From Oscillospiraceae bacterium (GTDB lineage Bacteria; Bacillota; Clostridia; Oscillospirales; Oscillospiraceae), in contig SVKU01000008.1 of NCBI GenBank assembly GCA_015068245.1, positions 1 to 64,000 of the forward strand: DNA of 64,000 nt. Reading direction: 5' to 3'. The first letter of the stretch is position 1. Each line of letters opens with the position of its first letter. A program made the translations under genes and the position numbers. The notes beneath the pieces are model-generated. The model ran no database searches and was not told the origin of the DNA. It worked only from the letters and a program-made list of their open reading frames with translations. Shown in pieces: positions 33,875 to 42,755 of this stretch.

Positions 33875-33903
33875 TTGATTTTTGTCGAAACATATTTTAT
33901 AAT
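33875..33903 (+). promoter_or_regulatory. Promoter of rpoN
   Basis: TTGATT (33875-33880), 17-bp spacer, TATAAT (33898-33903). Its position excludes the in-frame TTG at 33903 as start and supports GTG at 33939. Confidence 0.65.
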
Positions 33904-33938
33904 TGGTTCAGATTTCCAAAAGAAACGGAGGTGAATCT

Positions 33939-35288
33939 GTGGATCTCAGCATCTCATTAAAACAAAGTCTGAGCATCTCTCCCCAGCTGATACAAAACCT
34001 TGAAATCCTGCAAATGGGTTCCCAGCAGCTTTTGGAGTATATCCGGCAGCTTGCGGAAGAAAACCCTACCATCGACCTCAACGAAGCTTACAGCGAACAA
34101 AACGAGCTGGATCAATTTCGGCTCAAGCTGATGTGGCTTCGCCAGATGGACGTTCAGAACAAGGTTTATTATAAAAACGACAGTGATTATACCGACCCTT
34201 TATCCACCGTTTCAGACAATGATGAAACTCTGTCGGATTATCTGATGACTCAGCTGGGCGAAGCAGATATCCCTCACAGGCTCAAACGTGCAGCCGAGTT
34301 CGCCGCCATGAGTCTCAATGACAGCGGCTGGCTGACCGAATCCGTTCGATCCATGGCTGCCGCATCGGGCTTTTCCGAGCATGAAATGGCAGGCGCAGTT
34401 GACATAATACAATCCCTTGACCCTCCCGGTGTAGGTGCATACGACCTTGAATCATGCCTGAACATTCAGCTTGAGAGGCTGGATTCTGACACAGTGTTAG
34501 CTCAGCAAATCGTCACTGAACATCTTAGGGACATGGCTAACAAAAGTGAGGAAAAGCTGGCAAAACTCCTTGGGGCTTCCGTGGAAGATACAAAGCAGGC
34601 ATGCCGGCTGATCCGCTCGCTCAATCCCCGTCCGTCGTCAGGCTTTGCAAGTGAGCAGTCTACTGTTTACATAACTCCTGATATCATTGTGGTCAGCTTC
34701 CCAGACCACTTTGAGATACTGACCAACGACTATTACTTCCCTACCGTTAAGATCAATACATATTATATGAATATGCTTGAAAGTACAGACAGCGAGGACG
34801 TAAAAAAGTATCTTAACGAAAGGCTTCGTCAGGCAAAGGCTGCCATATCGGGCATTGATCAGCGCAAAACCATGCTGCTGCGGTGTGCCGAACAGATAGT
34901 GGCGTTTCAGGAGGACTTTTTCAGAGGCGGAAGTCTCCGTCCCATGACCATGTCCGATCTGGCAGGCATGCTTGAAGTCCACGAGTCGACCGTCAGCCGT
35001 GCCGTGAAAGACAAGTTTGTCCAGTGTTCAAGGGGCGTGTATCCTCTCAGCCGTTTCTTTTCCCGTGCTTTGGGTGAGTCCGGCAGCGTAAGTGCCGCAG
35101 AAGCCAAAGAGCTTATCCGCAAAATGGTGGATGCCGAGGACAGAAAAACCCCGTTGAGCGACAGCAGACTTTGCGAAAATCTCAGCCAACAGGGCGTGGA
35201 AATCTCCCGAAGAACGGTTGCCAAGTATCGCTCGGAGCTTGGAATAGCTGCTGCAGCGGTAAGAAAGCAGCAGAAAAAGACAGAATAA
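33939..35288 (+). CDS. rpoN: RNA polymerase sigma-54 factor
   Basis: 449 residues from the GTG at 33939 (GGAGG seven to eight bases upstream). Region I is the Gln/Leu-rich LKQSLSISPQLIQNLEILQM; an acidic region II follows; the core-binding and HTH regions lead to MSDLAGMLEVHESTVSRAVKDK and the RpoN box, here SRRTVAKYR rather than ARRTVAKYR. Sigma-54 needs AAA+ activators, none of which is encoded in this window. In Clostridia it typically drives amino-acid and carbon catabolic operons, so some of the catabolic genes nearby might be under its control; no -24/-12 site was identified with confidence. Confidence 0.93.
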   Translation: MDLSISLKQSLSISPQLIQNLEILQMGSQQLLEYIRQLAEENPTIDLNEAYSEQNELDQFRLKLMWLRQMDVQNKVYYKNDSDYTDPLSTVSDNDETLSDYLMTQLGEADIPHRLKRAAEFAAMSLNDSGWLTESVRSMAAASGFSEHEMAGAVDIIQSLDPPGVGAYDLESCLNIQLERLDSDTVLAQQIVTEHLRDMANKSEEKLAKLLGASVEDTKQACRLIRSLNPRPSSGFASEQSTVYITPDIIVVSFPDHFEILTNDYYFPTVKINTYYMNMLESTDSEDVKKYLNERLRQAKAAISGIDQRKTMLLRCAEQIVAFQEDFFRGGSLRPMTMSDLAGMLEVHESTVSRAVKDKFVQCSRGVYPLSRFFSRALGESGSVSAAEAKELIRKMVDAEDRKTPLSDSRLCENLSQQGVEISRRTVAKYRSELGIAAAAVRKQQKKTE

Positions 35289-35300
35289 TTGGTTGTTTCC

Positions 35301-35350
35301 GGCTGCGCAGGGTGTCTTTCTGCCCTGCGGCAGCCTTGATTTTTGCATTT
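35301..35350 (+). terminator. Terminator of rpoN
   Basis: GGCTGCGCAGGG pairs with CCCTGCGGCAGCC (one bulge) around a short loop, followed by TTGATTTTTGCATTTTT. The remaining gap to 35449 holds only low-complexity sequence. Confidence 0.7.
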
Positions 35351-35449
35351 TTTACATTGCTCCATTCACCTTTCACCTTTAACTTTCCGCTTTCAACCTC
35401 AAATTAGCACTATTTTTGCATCAATATTCAATTTTATTGCATTTTACCC

Positions 35450-35478
35450 TTGTAAAATACGCATTTATGAGTTATAAT
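35450..35478 (+). promoter_or_regulatory. Promoter of the TAXI-TRAP operon
   Basis: TTGTAA (35450-35455), 17-bp spacer, TATAAT (35473-35478), 57 bases before the GTG start. Confidence 0.7.
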
Positions 35479-35534
35479 AGCCGAGTTAATGAATCAATTC
35501 GAATCGGAAGATTCAAAAATGGAGGTTATTCGTT

Positions 35535-36557
35535 GTGAAAAAGAAATTCATTACTGTTCTTGCGCTCGTTCTTGCGCTCGTTCTTGCGCTCGCTACTCTG
35601 ATGCTTCTCAGCGCCTGCGGAGCCAAAACCGAAGCTCCCGCTGAATCCGAAGCTCCTGCTGAGTCCGCAGCTCCCGCAGCCGATGCTTCTTCCCTGAAGA
35701 TGGCCACCGGCGGCACCACCGGTACCTACTATGCCTTTGGCGGCATCGTTGCCGGCGTTCTCGACGCCAATGTTGAAGGCGTTTCCGTCACTATCCACGA
35801 CTCCGGCGCTTCCAAGGCCAACGTCTTCGAAATCATCGACGGCGAAGCCGACATGGCTTTCGCTCAGAACGACGTTACTTACTACGCCCTGACCGGTACC
35901 GACCTGTTCGCCACCGACGGCGCTCAGACCGGTTTCTCCGTAATGGCCGGCCTGTATCCCGAAGTTGTTCAGATCGTTTCCACCAAGGACATCACCGATA
36001 TCTCCCAGCTGAAGGGTATGCGTGTTTCCGTTGGTGACGCAGGTTCCGGCACCGAGTTCAACGCTCGCCAGATCCTCGACGCTTACGGCATCACCTTCGA
36101 CGACATCGAAGTCCAGAACCTCGACTTCGGTTCCAGCGCTACCGCTCTGAAGGACGGCAAGATCGACGCTTTCTTCTGCGTTGCCGGCGCTCCCACCACC
36201 AACATCGTTGACCTGTGCACCACCACCGCCATCAACATCCTCGGTGTTGACGCAGATCACCTTGCAACCCTGCAGTCCAACTACAGCTTCTACACTTCCT
36301 ACACCATCGCCGGCGGCACCTACAACGGTGTTGACGCCGATGTCGACGCTGTTGCCGTTACCGCTACCATGCTGGTTTCCGACAGCCTGTCCGAAGATAC
36401 CGTTTACAACCTGACCAAGTGCCTGTTTGAAAAGGCCGGCGAAATGGAACACGAGAAGGCTTCTTTCCTCGATCCTTCCTACGCTGTCAGCGGTTTTGAC
36501 GATATGCCCATCCATCCCGGCGCACTGAAGTATTATCAGGAAGTTGGCGTTAAGTAA
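35535..36557 (+). CDS. TAXI-family TRAP transporter solute-binding lipoprotein
   Basis: 340 residues from a GTG at 35535 (GGAGG nine bases upstream). Lipoprotein signal with lipobox LSAC, an Ala/Glu/Pro linker, then the TAXI domain (MATGGTTGTYYAFGGIVAGVL...GSGTEFNARQIL). It captures a small carboxylate outside the membrane and delivers it to the fused permease two genes downstream. The signal peptide is encoded by three perfect 12-bp repeats, giving VLALVLALVLALA. Codon use is strongly C-ending, suggesting high expression. The ligand of TAXI proteins is often glutamate or a dicarboxylate, but it cannot be read here. Confidence 0.92.
   Translation: MKKKFITVLALVLALVLALATLMLLSACGAKTEAPAESEAPAESAAPAADASSLKMATGGTTGTYYAFGGIVAGVLDANVEGVSVTIHDSGASKANVFEIIDGEADMAFAQNDVTYYALTGTDLFATDGAQTGFSVMAGLYPEVVQIVSTKDITDISQLKGMRVSVGDAGSGTEFNARQILDAYGITFDDIEVQNLDFGSSATALKDGKIDAFFCVAGAPTTNIVDLCTTTAINILGVDADHLATLQSNYSFYTSYTIAGGTYNGVDADVDAVAVTATMLVSDSLSEDTVYNLTKCLFEKAGEMEHEKASFLDPSYAVSGFDDMPIHPGALKYYQEVGVK
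35556..35591 (+). repeat. 12-bp tandem repeat in a signal-peptide coding region
   Basis: GTTCTTGCGCTC occurs three times in perfect tandem (35556-35567, 35568-35579, 35580-35591), adding four residues of hydrophobic signal sequence per copy. Confidence 0.9.
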
Positions 36558-37035
36558 TAAGGCCCGCAAGGTCCTTGCAGCTGTGGCCGCGGCAGTTTTA
36601 GTTGCTGCCGCGGTCCTGCTTATTATTAACCTGTCAAACAAAATGACTCTCCGGCTGTCGGATTCCGACACCGGGGAGGTTTATCTGGAGCTTCCCGTTA
36701 AAGATATGGACCGCTTTTCCGTGACGTATATCCATTCCGTTCACCAGACTCCCGTTATCGAAACATACGAGATAAGAGGAACAGATATCTATGTTGTGGA
36801 GGCAAAGTTCTACACCTTTGGTGCGGGAATGCAGACCGATTATCCCGAAGGCGTTACTTATCACTATGATGATGACGGCGGTATAGTCTGCACAGGCTAC
36901 AATATATACTGCAAAGACCTTATTTACTGTGTCGGCAAGGTTTCAGACCATGTGCTGGACTGCGGCGGCACCGAATACTCGCTGCGCGACATCTGTGGCC
37001 GGGGGTCGCTTGTAGCGTTCACCATTGAAGAATGA
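36544..37035 (+). CDS. DUF1850 family protein of a TAXI-TRAP operon
   Basis: 163 residues. One N-terminal hydrophobic helix (about 10-30) anchors an extracytoplasmic domain with the DUF1850 pattern (DRFSVTYIHSVHQTPVIETYEI...FYTFGAGMQ). Genes of this family sit between TAXI binding proteins and fused TRAP permeases in many bacteria, exactly as here, so a supporting role in TAXI transport is likely though unproven. The start is uncertain: the TTG at 36544 overlaps the end of the preceding gene by 14 bases and has AGGA directly against it, which suggests translational coupling. Confidence 0.8.
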   Translation: MALSNKARKVLAAVAAAVLVAAAVLLIINLSNKMTLRLSDSDTGEVYLELPVKDMDRFSVTYIHSVHQTPVIETYEIRGTDIYVVEAKFYTFGAGMQTDYPEGVTYHYDDDGGIVCTGYNIYCKDLIYCVGKVSDHVLDCGGTEYSLRDICGRGSLVAFTIEE

Positions 37036-37056
37036 CTCTTATAAGGAGTGAAAAAT

Positions 37057-39093
37057 TTGGCACTGTTCAAAAAGAAAAGCACCGAGCCCGAACCCGTGGT
37101 CGACGATATGTCCTCCGGCTCCGAGACTGACGTGCAGGCTGTTATGGCCAAATACGACAGAGAGTCAAACACCAGAACCTTTGAGGGGATCCCCAAAAAG
37201 ATCGTCCACTGGTTCTTTGTTGCTTTTTCTCTGTATGTGGTCTATATGAATCTCATCGCCAACTGGGGCGAACGCGAACGCCGTGCTTCCTTTGTTGGCC
37301 TGCTGATCATTATGGCCTTTATCATGTATCCCGCTAACCGCAGCGAGCGGTTCAAGAAAAGAAACTATATCCCTTGGTACGATGCCGTTCTCGGTCTTGT
37401 AGGCGCTTTTTGCTTTTTCTGGTTCGTGCTTAATGTCGACCGTATCGTCAATGCCGCACGTCCCGCTGCTCTGACCACCATGGACGTTGCCTGTGCGGTT
37501 GTAGGTGTGCTCATCATGCTTGAAGCCACACGCCGTGTTACCGGCTGGCCGATAGTTATTGTTGCCTCCTGCTTCATCGCCTATGGCTTCCTCAGCGGCA
37601 CTTCCCTGCGCAAGATAGTGTTCCAGCTGTTCTACACCCTTAACGGTGTTCTGGGCACTCCCATCGGCGTTTGCACCACCTTTATCGTTCTGTTTATCCT
37701 GTTCGGCGCCTTCCTTGAGATGACGGGCGTTTCGGACTTCTTTATTCGAATGGCCAACGCTCTCGTTGGCAGCACCTCCGGCGGTCCCGCCAAGGTTGCC
37801 GTTATCTCCTCAGCCCTTTGCGGTATGGTTTCCGGTTCCTCCGTTGCCAACACCGTTACCACCGGTTCCGTTACCATCCCTATGATGAAAAAGACCGGTT
37901 ATCGGGGTGAATTTGCCGGCGCAGTTGAAGCAGCTGCTTCCACCGGCGGTCAGATAATGCCGCCCATTATGGGTGCTGCAGCCTTCTTGATGGCAGAATT
38001 TGTAGGTATTCCCTATGCACAGGTTGCCGTTAAGGCTATTCTGCCTGCTGTGCTGTACTTCTCCGGCATCTTCATCATGGTCCATCTGGAAGCCAAGCGC
38101 AGCGGTCTTAAAGGTATTCCCAAGGATCAGCTGCCTCACGTGGGCCGCCTGTTCCTGACCGAAGGCTATCTGCTTATCCCTCTGGCATTCCTGGTATTTG
38201 TTCTGGCCATCAGCTGGAAGAGCACCGCTACCTGTGCCATGTATGCCGCAGTTGTTGCTCTTGTTATCGGTGCCATTCACAAGATGATCCCCTGGTTTAC
38301 CTTAAGCAAAAACGGTATTACCGGCGACGAAAAATCCAAACGCATCAAGTCCGACAGCAAAGATATGGTGGTTGGTTTCTTCGATGCTCTTGAAAACGGT
38401 GCCAAGAACTCCATCAGCGTTGGTCTTGCCTGCGCAACCGCAGGTATTATCGCCGGCGTTGTTACCATGACCGGTATCGGCCAGATCCTCATCACCGGCA
38501 TCGTTGCTCTGGCAGGTCAGCACGTTATCATCGCTCTGTTCCTGACCATGTTCGCCTGCATCATCCTCGGCATGGGTGTTCCCACCACCGCCAACTACGT
38601 CATCATGGCCACCACCTGCGCCCCCATTCTTACCAAGATGGGTATTGAGCCTATTGCAGCTCATATGTTCGTGTTCTACTTCGGTATCGTTGCCGACATC
38701 ACTCCTCCTGTTGCATTGGCCGCTTACGCAGGTTCCGCCATCGCAAAGGCAAACCCCATGAAGACCGGTCTCAACGCCAGCCGTCTGGCTATAGCCGCCT
38801 TCATCATTCCCTACATTTTTGCCATGAGCCCCTCTATGCTGTTTGTCAACGCCAACGCCATTGAAGTCGTTCAGATAATTCTGACCTCTATCCTCGGTAT
38901 GTTCAGCGTATCCATCGGTATGGTCGGCTTCCTCAGAGCCAAGGTTTCTCCCCTGCTGAGAATAATCGCCATTGTTGGTGGTCTGGCACTTATTATCCCA
39001 GGGCTCACCACCGACCTTGTAGGTCTGGCTGTTATTGTTCTGCTGGTGGTTTTCCAGTCTCTCAAAGCAAAAAAAGCAGCTGCCGCTGCCTGA
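37057..39093 (+). CDS. Fused TRAP transporter permease (small and large subunits)
   Basis: 678 residues from the TTG at 37057; AAGGAG eight bases upstream decides this over the GTG at 37048, which overlaps the ribosome site. A soluble N-terminus (to about 45) precedes roughly 16 membrane segments: a DctQ-like four-helix part and a DctM-like part with motifs GGPAKVAVISSALCGMVSGS and GMGVPTTANYVIM. It should use an ion gradient to import the substrate of the TAXI protein. Third gene of the operon, followed by a terminator. Confidence 0.93.
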   Translation: MALFKKKSTEPEPVVDDMSSGSETDVQAVMAKYDRESNTRTFEGIPKKIVHWFFVAFSLYVVYMNLIANWGERERRASFVGLLIIMAFIMYPANRSERFKKRNYIPWYDAVLGLVGAFCFFWFVLNVDRIVNAARPAALTTMDVACAVVGVLIMLEATRRVTGWPIVIVASCFIAYGFLSGTSLRKIVFQLFYTLNGVLGTPIGVCTTFIVLFILFGAFLEMTGVSDFFIRMANALVGSTSGGPAKVAVISSALCGMVSGSSVANTVTTGSVTIPMMKKTGYRGEFAGAVEAAASTGGQIMPPIMGAAAFLMAEFVGIPYAQVAVKAILPAVLYFSGIFIMVHLEAKRSGLKGIPKDQLPHVGRLFLTEGYLLIPLAFLVFVLAISWKSTATCAMYAAVVALVIGAIHKMIPWFTLSKNGITGDEKSKRIKSDSKDMVVGFFDALENGAKNSISVGLACATAGIIAGVVTMTGIGQILITGIVALAGQHVIIALFLTMFACIILGMGVPTTANYVIMATTCAPILTKMGIEPIAAHMFVFYFGIVADITPPVALAAYAGSAIAKANPMKTGLNASRLAIAAFIIPYIFAMSPSMLFVNANAIEVVQIILTSILGMFSVSIGMVGFLRAKVSPLLRIIAIVGGLALIIPGLTTDLVGLAVIVLLVVFQSLKAKKAAAAA

Positions 39094-39108
39094 TTCACAA
39101 CACAATTT

Positions 39109-39144
39109 AAGAGCTGTTGCCAAACAGGCAACAGCTCTTTTTTA
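39109..39144. terminator. Bidirectional terminator
   Basis: A perfect 13-bp stem AAGAGCTGTTGCC/GGCAACAGCTCTT followed by TTTTTATT lies between convergent genes ending at 39093 and 39146. Confidence 0.9.
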
Positions 39145-39145
39145 T

Positions 39146-40888
39146 TCATTCAAACTGAGAATAATACATTTTTGCGTATGTGCCGCCTTTATCCAGCAAA
39201 GAGCGGTGGTTGCCCTGCTCCACAACTCTGCCGTCGTCCATGACCAATATCAGGTCGGCGTTTTCGATGGTGGACAGGCGGTGAGCAATGACAAAGCAGG
39301 TTCTGCCTTCCATAAGGGCATACATGGCGTCCTGTATCTGCCGTTCCGTTCTTGTGTCCACGTTGGACGTGGCCTCGTCAAGAATCAGTATCTCCGACCG
39401 GGACAGCATAGCTCGTGCTATGGTGATAAGCTGTTTCTGACCCTTGGAAAGATTTACGCCATCGTCTGAAATTTCGGTGTAATAGCCATTGGGCAGTCCC
39501 GAAATGTAATCGTGGATACCGGCAGCTTTGGCCGCTTCCATAACAGCTTCCTGTGTGGCATCGTCTCTGCCGTAGGCGATGTTGTCGAATATGGTGCCGC
39601 CAAACAGCCATGTGTCCTGCAGAACCATGGTATAGCAAAGCCTCAAACTTTTTCTGGTAAGCTTTGTGATGTCAACACCGTCCAGGGTTATGCGTCCTTT
39701 TGAGGCATCGTAAAACCTCATAAGCAGGTTTATCAGCGTTGTTTTGCCCGCTCCGGTATGACCTACTATTGCCACCAGCTGACCGGGTTTGACCGACACG
39801 TTCATGTCGTGAAGTATCTCACGGCTTTCGTCATAGCTGAAGCTGAGGCCTTCCACCTCAACACCGCCCTGCACATCGGCAATCTCCACGGCATCGGGGT
39901 CGTCTGCCTTTTCGGGTTCTTCGTCAATAACCGCAAACACACGCTCGGCAGCCGCCAGAGCTGACTGGATCTCGCTGATGATATTGGCAAGCTCATTGAT
40001 GGGGCCGGAAAACTTCCTTGAATACAGTATGAAAGACGATACACTTCCAAGCGAAATAGTGCCAAACAGATAAAGCAGCGCACCCACAGTGGATATCAGC
40101 GTAAGGCTCAGGTTATTGATGAAGTTGACACAGGGGCCTATCATGGAGCCGTAATACTCGGCCTTGTAATAGGCATCCACAGACTCGATATTCTTGGCTG
40201 CAAATCTGCCAAGGATGACCTCTTCCCTGCCGTAGGCCTTGATGGTTTTCTGGCCGGAGATGAGTTCCTCCGCCATGCCGTTCAATTCACCCAGTTTCTT
40301 TGAACGGGTGCGGAACAGAGGCTTGATGTACTTTACTCTGGAAGATGTGAATATAAAGGTTATGGGCAGCGTTACCAAAAACACCACCAGCATGGCAGGT
40401 GCCAGATAAAGCATGCTGCAGAACGCTCCCACAACGGTTATAACCGTTGTACACACCTGGATAACATCGGTGGACAGTGAAGAATTGACCGTATCGATAT
40501 CGTAGGATATACGGCTGATAAGGTCGCCTGCCTGGCGTGTGTCGAAATAGCTTACGGGCAGATCCAGCAGCTTGTCGAACACTTCCTTGCGCATTCTGAA
40601 AACGACCTTCTGGGTCAGGTTGATGACTACCACGTTCATAAAGTAGGTCAGCAGAGCCGATGCTCCGTAGCACAGTATCATCAGCACGCAGTAGAAAATA
40701 ACCTTTGTCATTATTACACTGCCGGGACCGGGTTCAATGGCGTCTATGGCATAGCCCGTGAGCATGGGGCCAATGAGCGCCAGCACGTTGCTCATTACCG
40801 TCAGAGCTATGGCAGCGGCCAACAGGGCTTTATGCCTGCCAAGATAGCTCACCAGACGAAGAATGGTTTTCTTGTTCCAGTTTTTCAT
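39146..40888 (-). CDS. ABC exporter half-transporter (catalytically competent subunit)
   Basis: 580 residues: six-helix type IV exporter membrane domain, then an ATPase with Walker A GHTGAGKTT, signature LSKGQ (usual LSGGQ) and Walker B LILDEATS with the catalytic Glu. The downstream partner of the gene at 40885-42609, overlapping it by four bases (ATGA). The pair should form a heterodimer of the BmrCD/LmrCD/TM287-288 type, exporting drugs, lipids or peptides. This subunit supplies the Glu for the active site, paired with the normal FSGGQ of the partner. Confidence 0.9.
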   Translation of the reverse strand: MKNWNKKTILRLVSYLGRHKALLAAAIALTVMSNVLALIGPMLTGYAIDAIEPGPGSVIMTKVIFYCVLMILCYGASALLTYFMNVVVINLTQKVVFRMRKEVFDKLLDLPVSYFDTRQAGDLISRISYDIDTVNSSLSTDVIQVCTTVITVVGAFCSMLYLAPAMLVVFLVTLPITFIFTSSRVKYIKPLFRTRSKKLGELNGMAEELISGQKTIKAYGREEVILGRFAAKNIESVDAYYKAEYYGSMIGPCVNFINNLSLTLISTVGALLYLFGTISLGSVSSFILYSRKFSGPINELANIISEIQSALAAAERVFAVIDEEPEKADDPDAVEIADVQGGVEVEGLSFSYDESREILHDMNVSVKPGQLVAIVGHTGAGKTTLINLLMRFYDASKGRITLDGVDITKLTRKSLRLCYTMVLQDTWLFGGTIFDNIAYGRDDATQEAVMEAAKAAGIHDYISGLPNGYYTEISDDGVNLSKGQKQLITIARAMLSRSEILILDEATSNVDTRTERQIQDAMYALMEGRTCFVIAHRLSTIENADLILVMDDGRVVEQGNHRSLLDKGGTYAKMYYSQFE

Positions 40889-42609
40889 GATACCATCGCC
40901 TCCCCCATCTGGATCTCATTGATCTCGGCGTACATGGGACAGGTTTCCAACAGCTGTTCATGGGTGCCGCTGCCGATTATTCTGCCTTCGTCCATAACAA
41001 GGATAAGCCCTGCAGAGCTGATGGAACTGATACGCTGGGCAATGATAATAGTCGTCATCTCGCCCTTGCGTGAAGCTATTTCACGGCGAAGCTCAGCATC
41101 TGTCTTGTAGTCCAGCGCACTGGAACTGTCGTCCAGTATGAGTATTTCCGGATTTCCGGCCAAAGCTCTTGCTATAAGCATACGCTGTTTCTGACCGCCG
41201 GAAAAATTGTTGCCCTTGGCAGCAAGGTCGGCATCGAACCCCTTATCCAGTGCGGATATGAATTCCATGGCTCTTGCCCATTCGGCTGCCTTTTGAATAT
41301 TCTCGTCGGAAATCTCACGTCCAAAGGCGATGTTCTCTCTTATGGGACCGGACATGAGGAAATCATTCTGGAACACCACACCGAACATGCTTCTGAGCCG
41401 TTCGGGCTGAATTCCCTTTACATCTTCACCGTTAATTCGAACACTGCCGCTGTCCACATCGTAAAACCGCATAAGGAGGCTCATAAGGGTGGACTTTCCG
41501 CAGCCTGTCTTGCCGATAATGCCAAGAGTATCGCCCTTTTTCAGACTGAAGCTGATGTCGGACACGGCAGGCATTTGACCGTCGTAGGAAAAGCTGACGT
41601 TTTCAAAGTCTATATGGTTGCCCGTCTGCTTTACATCGGGTTGGGCAACAAACATTTCGTCGGTGCAGTCCAGCACTTCGCATATTCTGCGGGCAGATGC
41701 ACAACCCTTGGAGAAGTTGGTAAACATTCTGTTTATCATCATCAGTGAGTTGGAAATTATCGTAAAATAAGACGTAAACGCCACAATTTTACCAACCTGG
41801 CTCACTCCCAGATTTACACGCACCGCACCCACAAGCACTATAAGAGTCAATGCACCGTACAGCACGATGTTCATGCCCGGGCTCATAACAGCCATGGTTA
41901 TGCCGGCTTTCTTTTCACGGTTTACAAGCTCACCGTTGGTTTTATCAAACCTGCTCTTTTCGTAATCTGTGCGGGACAGCGCTTTGATAACACGGATACC
42001 GGAATAGTTCTCGCGAACTGTACGCACAAGGTCGTCGGTGGCTTCCTGCTGTTTTGTGTACAGCGGGATACCCTTTTTCGACACCAGTATCAGAATGGCC
42101 GCCACCAAAGGCAGTGCCGCAACCATGATAAGCGCCAGCACAGGCTCCATGATGAGAGTGATGCACACGCTGCCAATAAGCAAAATAGGCGCACGGACAC
42201 CAAGGCGCTGCATCATGCCGGTCATATGATGGACATTGTAGGTATCGGAAGTAAGGCGTGAGATGAGCGACGGTATTGAAAACTCGTCGGTTTTTCTTGC
42301 CGAAAGGGACAGTGTCTTTTTAAACAGGTCGTATCGTATATGTTCGGTGGTATCCCGTGCCACCTTGGACGCCATGCGGTTGGCAGCAATATTGGTGGTC
42401 ACCGCCGCCACGGCACACAACAGCATCATCACACCCCAGAACACTATCAGCCCCACATCTTTCTGCGGCACTACATCGTCTATCATATAAGACAGTATCC
42501 ACGGCAGGCACAAATCCATAATGGTTCCGATGAATTTTATGATCAAACCCACGGCAATGCGCCCTTTATATGGGGTTATGTAGCTAAAGTATGTTTTCAA
42601 AGGCTGCAT
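40885..42609 (-). CDS. ABC exporter half-transporter (degenerate Walker B subunit)
   Basis: 574 residues with the same layout: six membrane helices, Walker A GKTGCGKST, signature FSGGQ and Walker B LILDDSSS. The catalytic Glu is replaced by Asp, the classic mark of the non-hydrolysing site in asymmetric heterodimeric exporters; that site would be completed by the LSKGQ signature of the partner. First gene of a two-gene operon. Substrate cannot be inferred. Confidence 0.9.
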   Translation of the reverse strand: MQPLKTYFSYITPYKGRIAVGLIIKFIGTIMDLCLPWILSYMIDDVVPQKDVGLIVFWGVMMLLCAVAAVTTNIAANRMASKVARDTTEHIRYDLFKKTLSLSARKTDEFSIPSLISRLTSDTYNVHHMTGMMQRLGVRAPILLIGSVCITLIMEPVLALIMVAALPLVAAILILVSKKGIPLYTKQQEATDDLVRTVRENYSGIRVIKALSRTDYEKSRFDKTNGELVNREKKAGITMAVMSPGMNIVLYGALTLIVLVGAVRVNLGVSQVGKIVAFTSYFTIISNSLMMINRMFTNFSKGCASARRICEVLDCTDEMFVAQPDVKQTGNHIDFENVSFSYDGQMPAVSDISFSLKKGDTLGIIGKTGCGKSTLMSLLMRFYDVDSGSVRINGEDVKGIQPERLRSMFGVVFQNDFLMSGPIRENIAFGREISDENIQKAAEWARAMEFISALDKGFDADLAAKGNNFSGGQKQRMLIARALAGNPEILILDDSSSALDYKTDAELRREIASRKGEMTTIIIAQRISSISSAGLILVMDEGRIIGSGTHEQLLETCPMYAEINEIQMGEAMVS

Positions 42610-42695
42610 CTTCCTTTCTGTCGAATACTCTCACAGATATTATACACTATTTTCGTTATTTTTTCATTATTTACTTTTTCTTTACAACTGTCCGG

Positions 42696-42724
42696 TTAAC
42701 ATTTTTTATAAGTTATGGTAAAAT
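42696..42724 (+). promoter_or_regulatory. Possible promoter of the YtvI-like gene
   Basis: TTAACA (42696-42701), 17-bp spacer, TAAAAT (42719-42724), 31 bases before the TTG start. Confidence 0.5.
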
Positions 42725-42755
42725 GATTATATACTGAATTACAGGCGGTGATATT

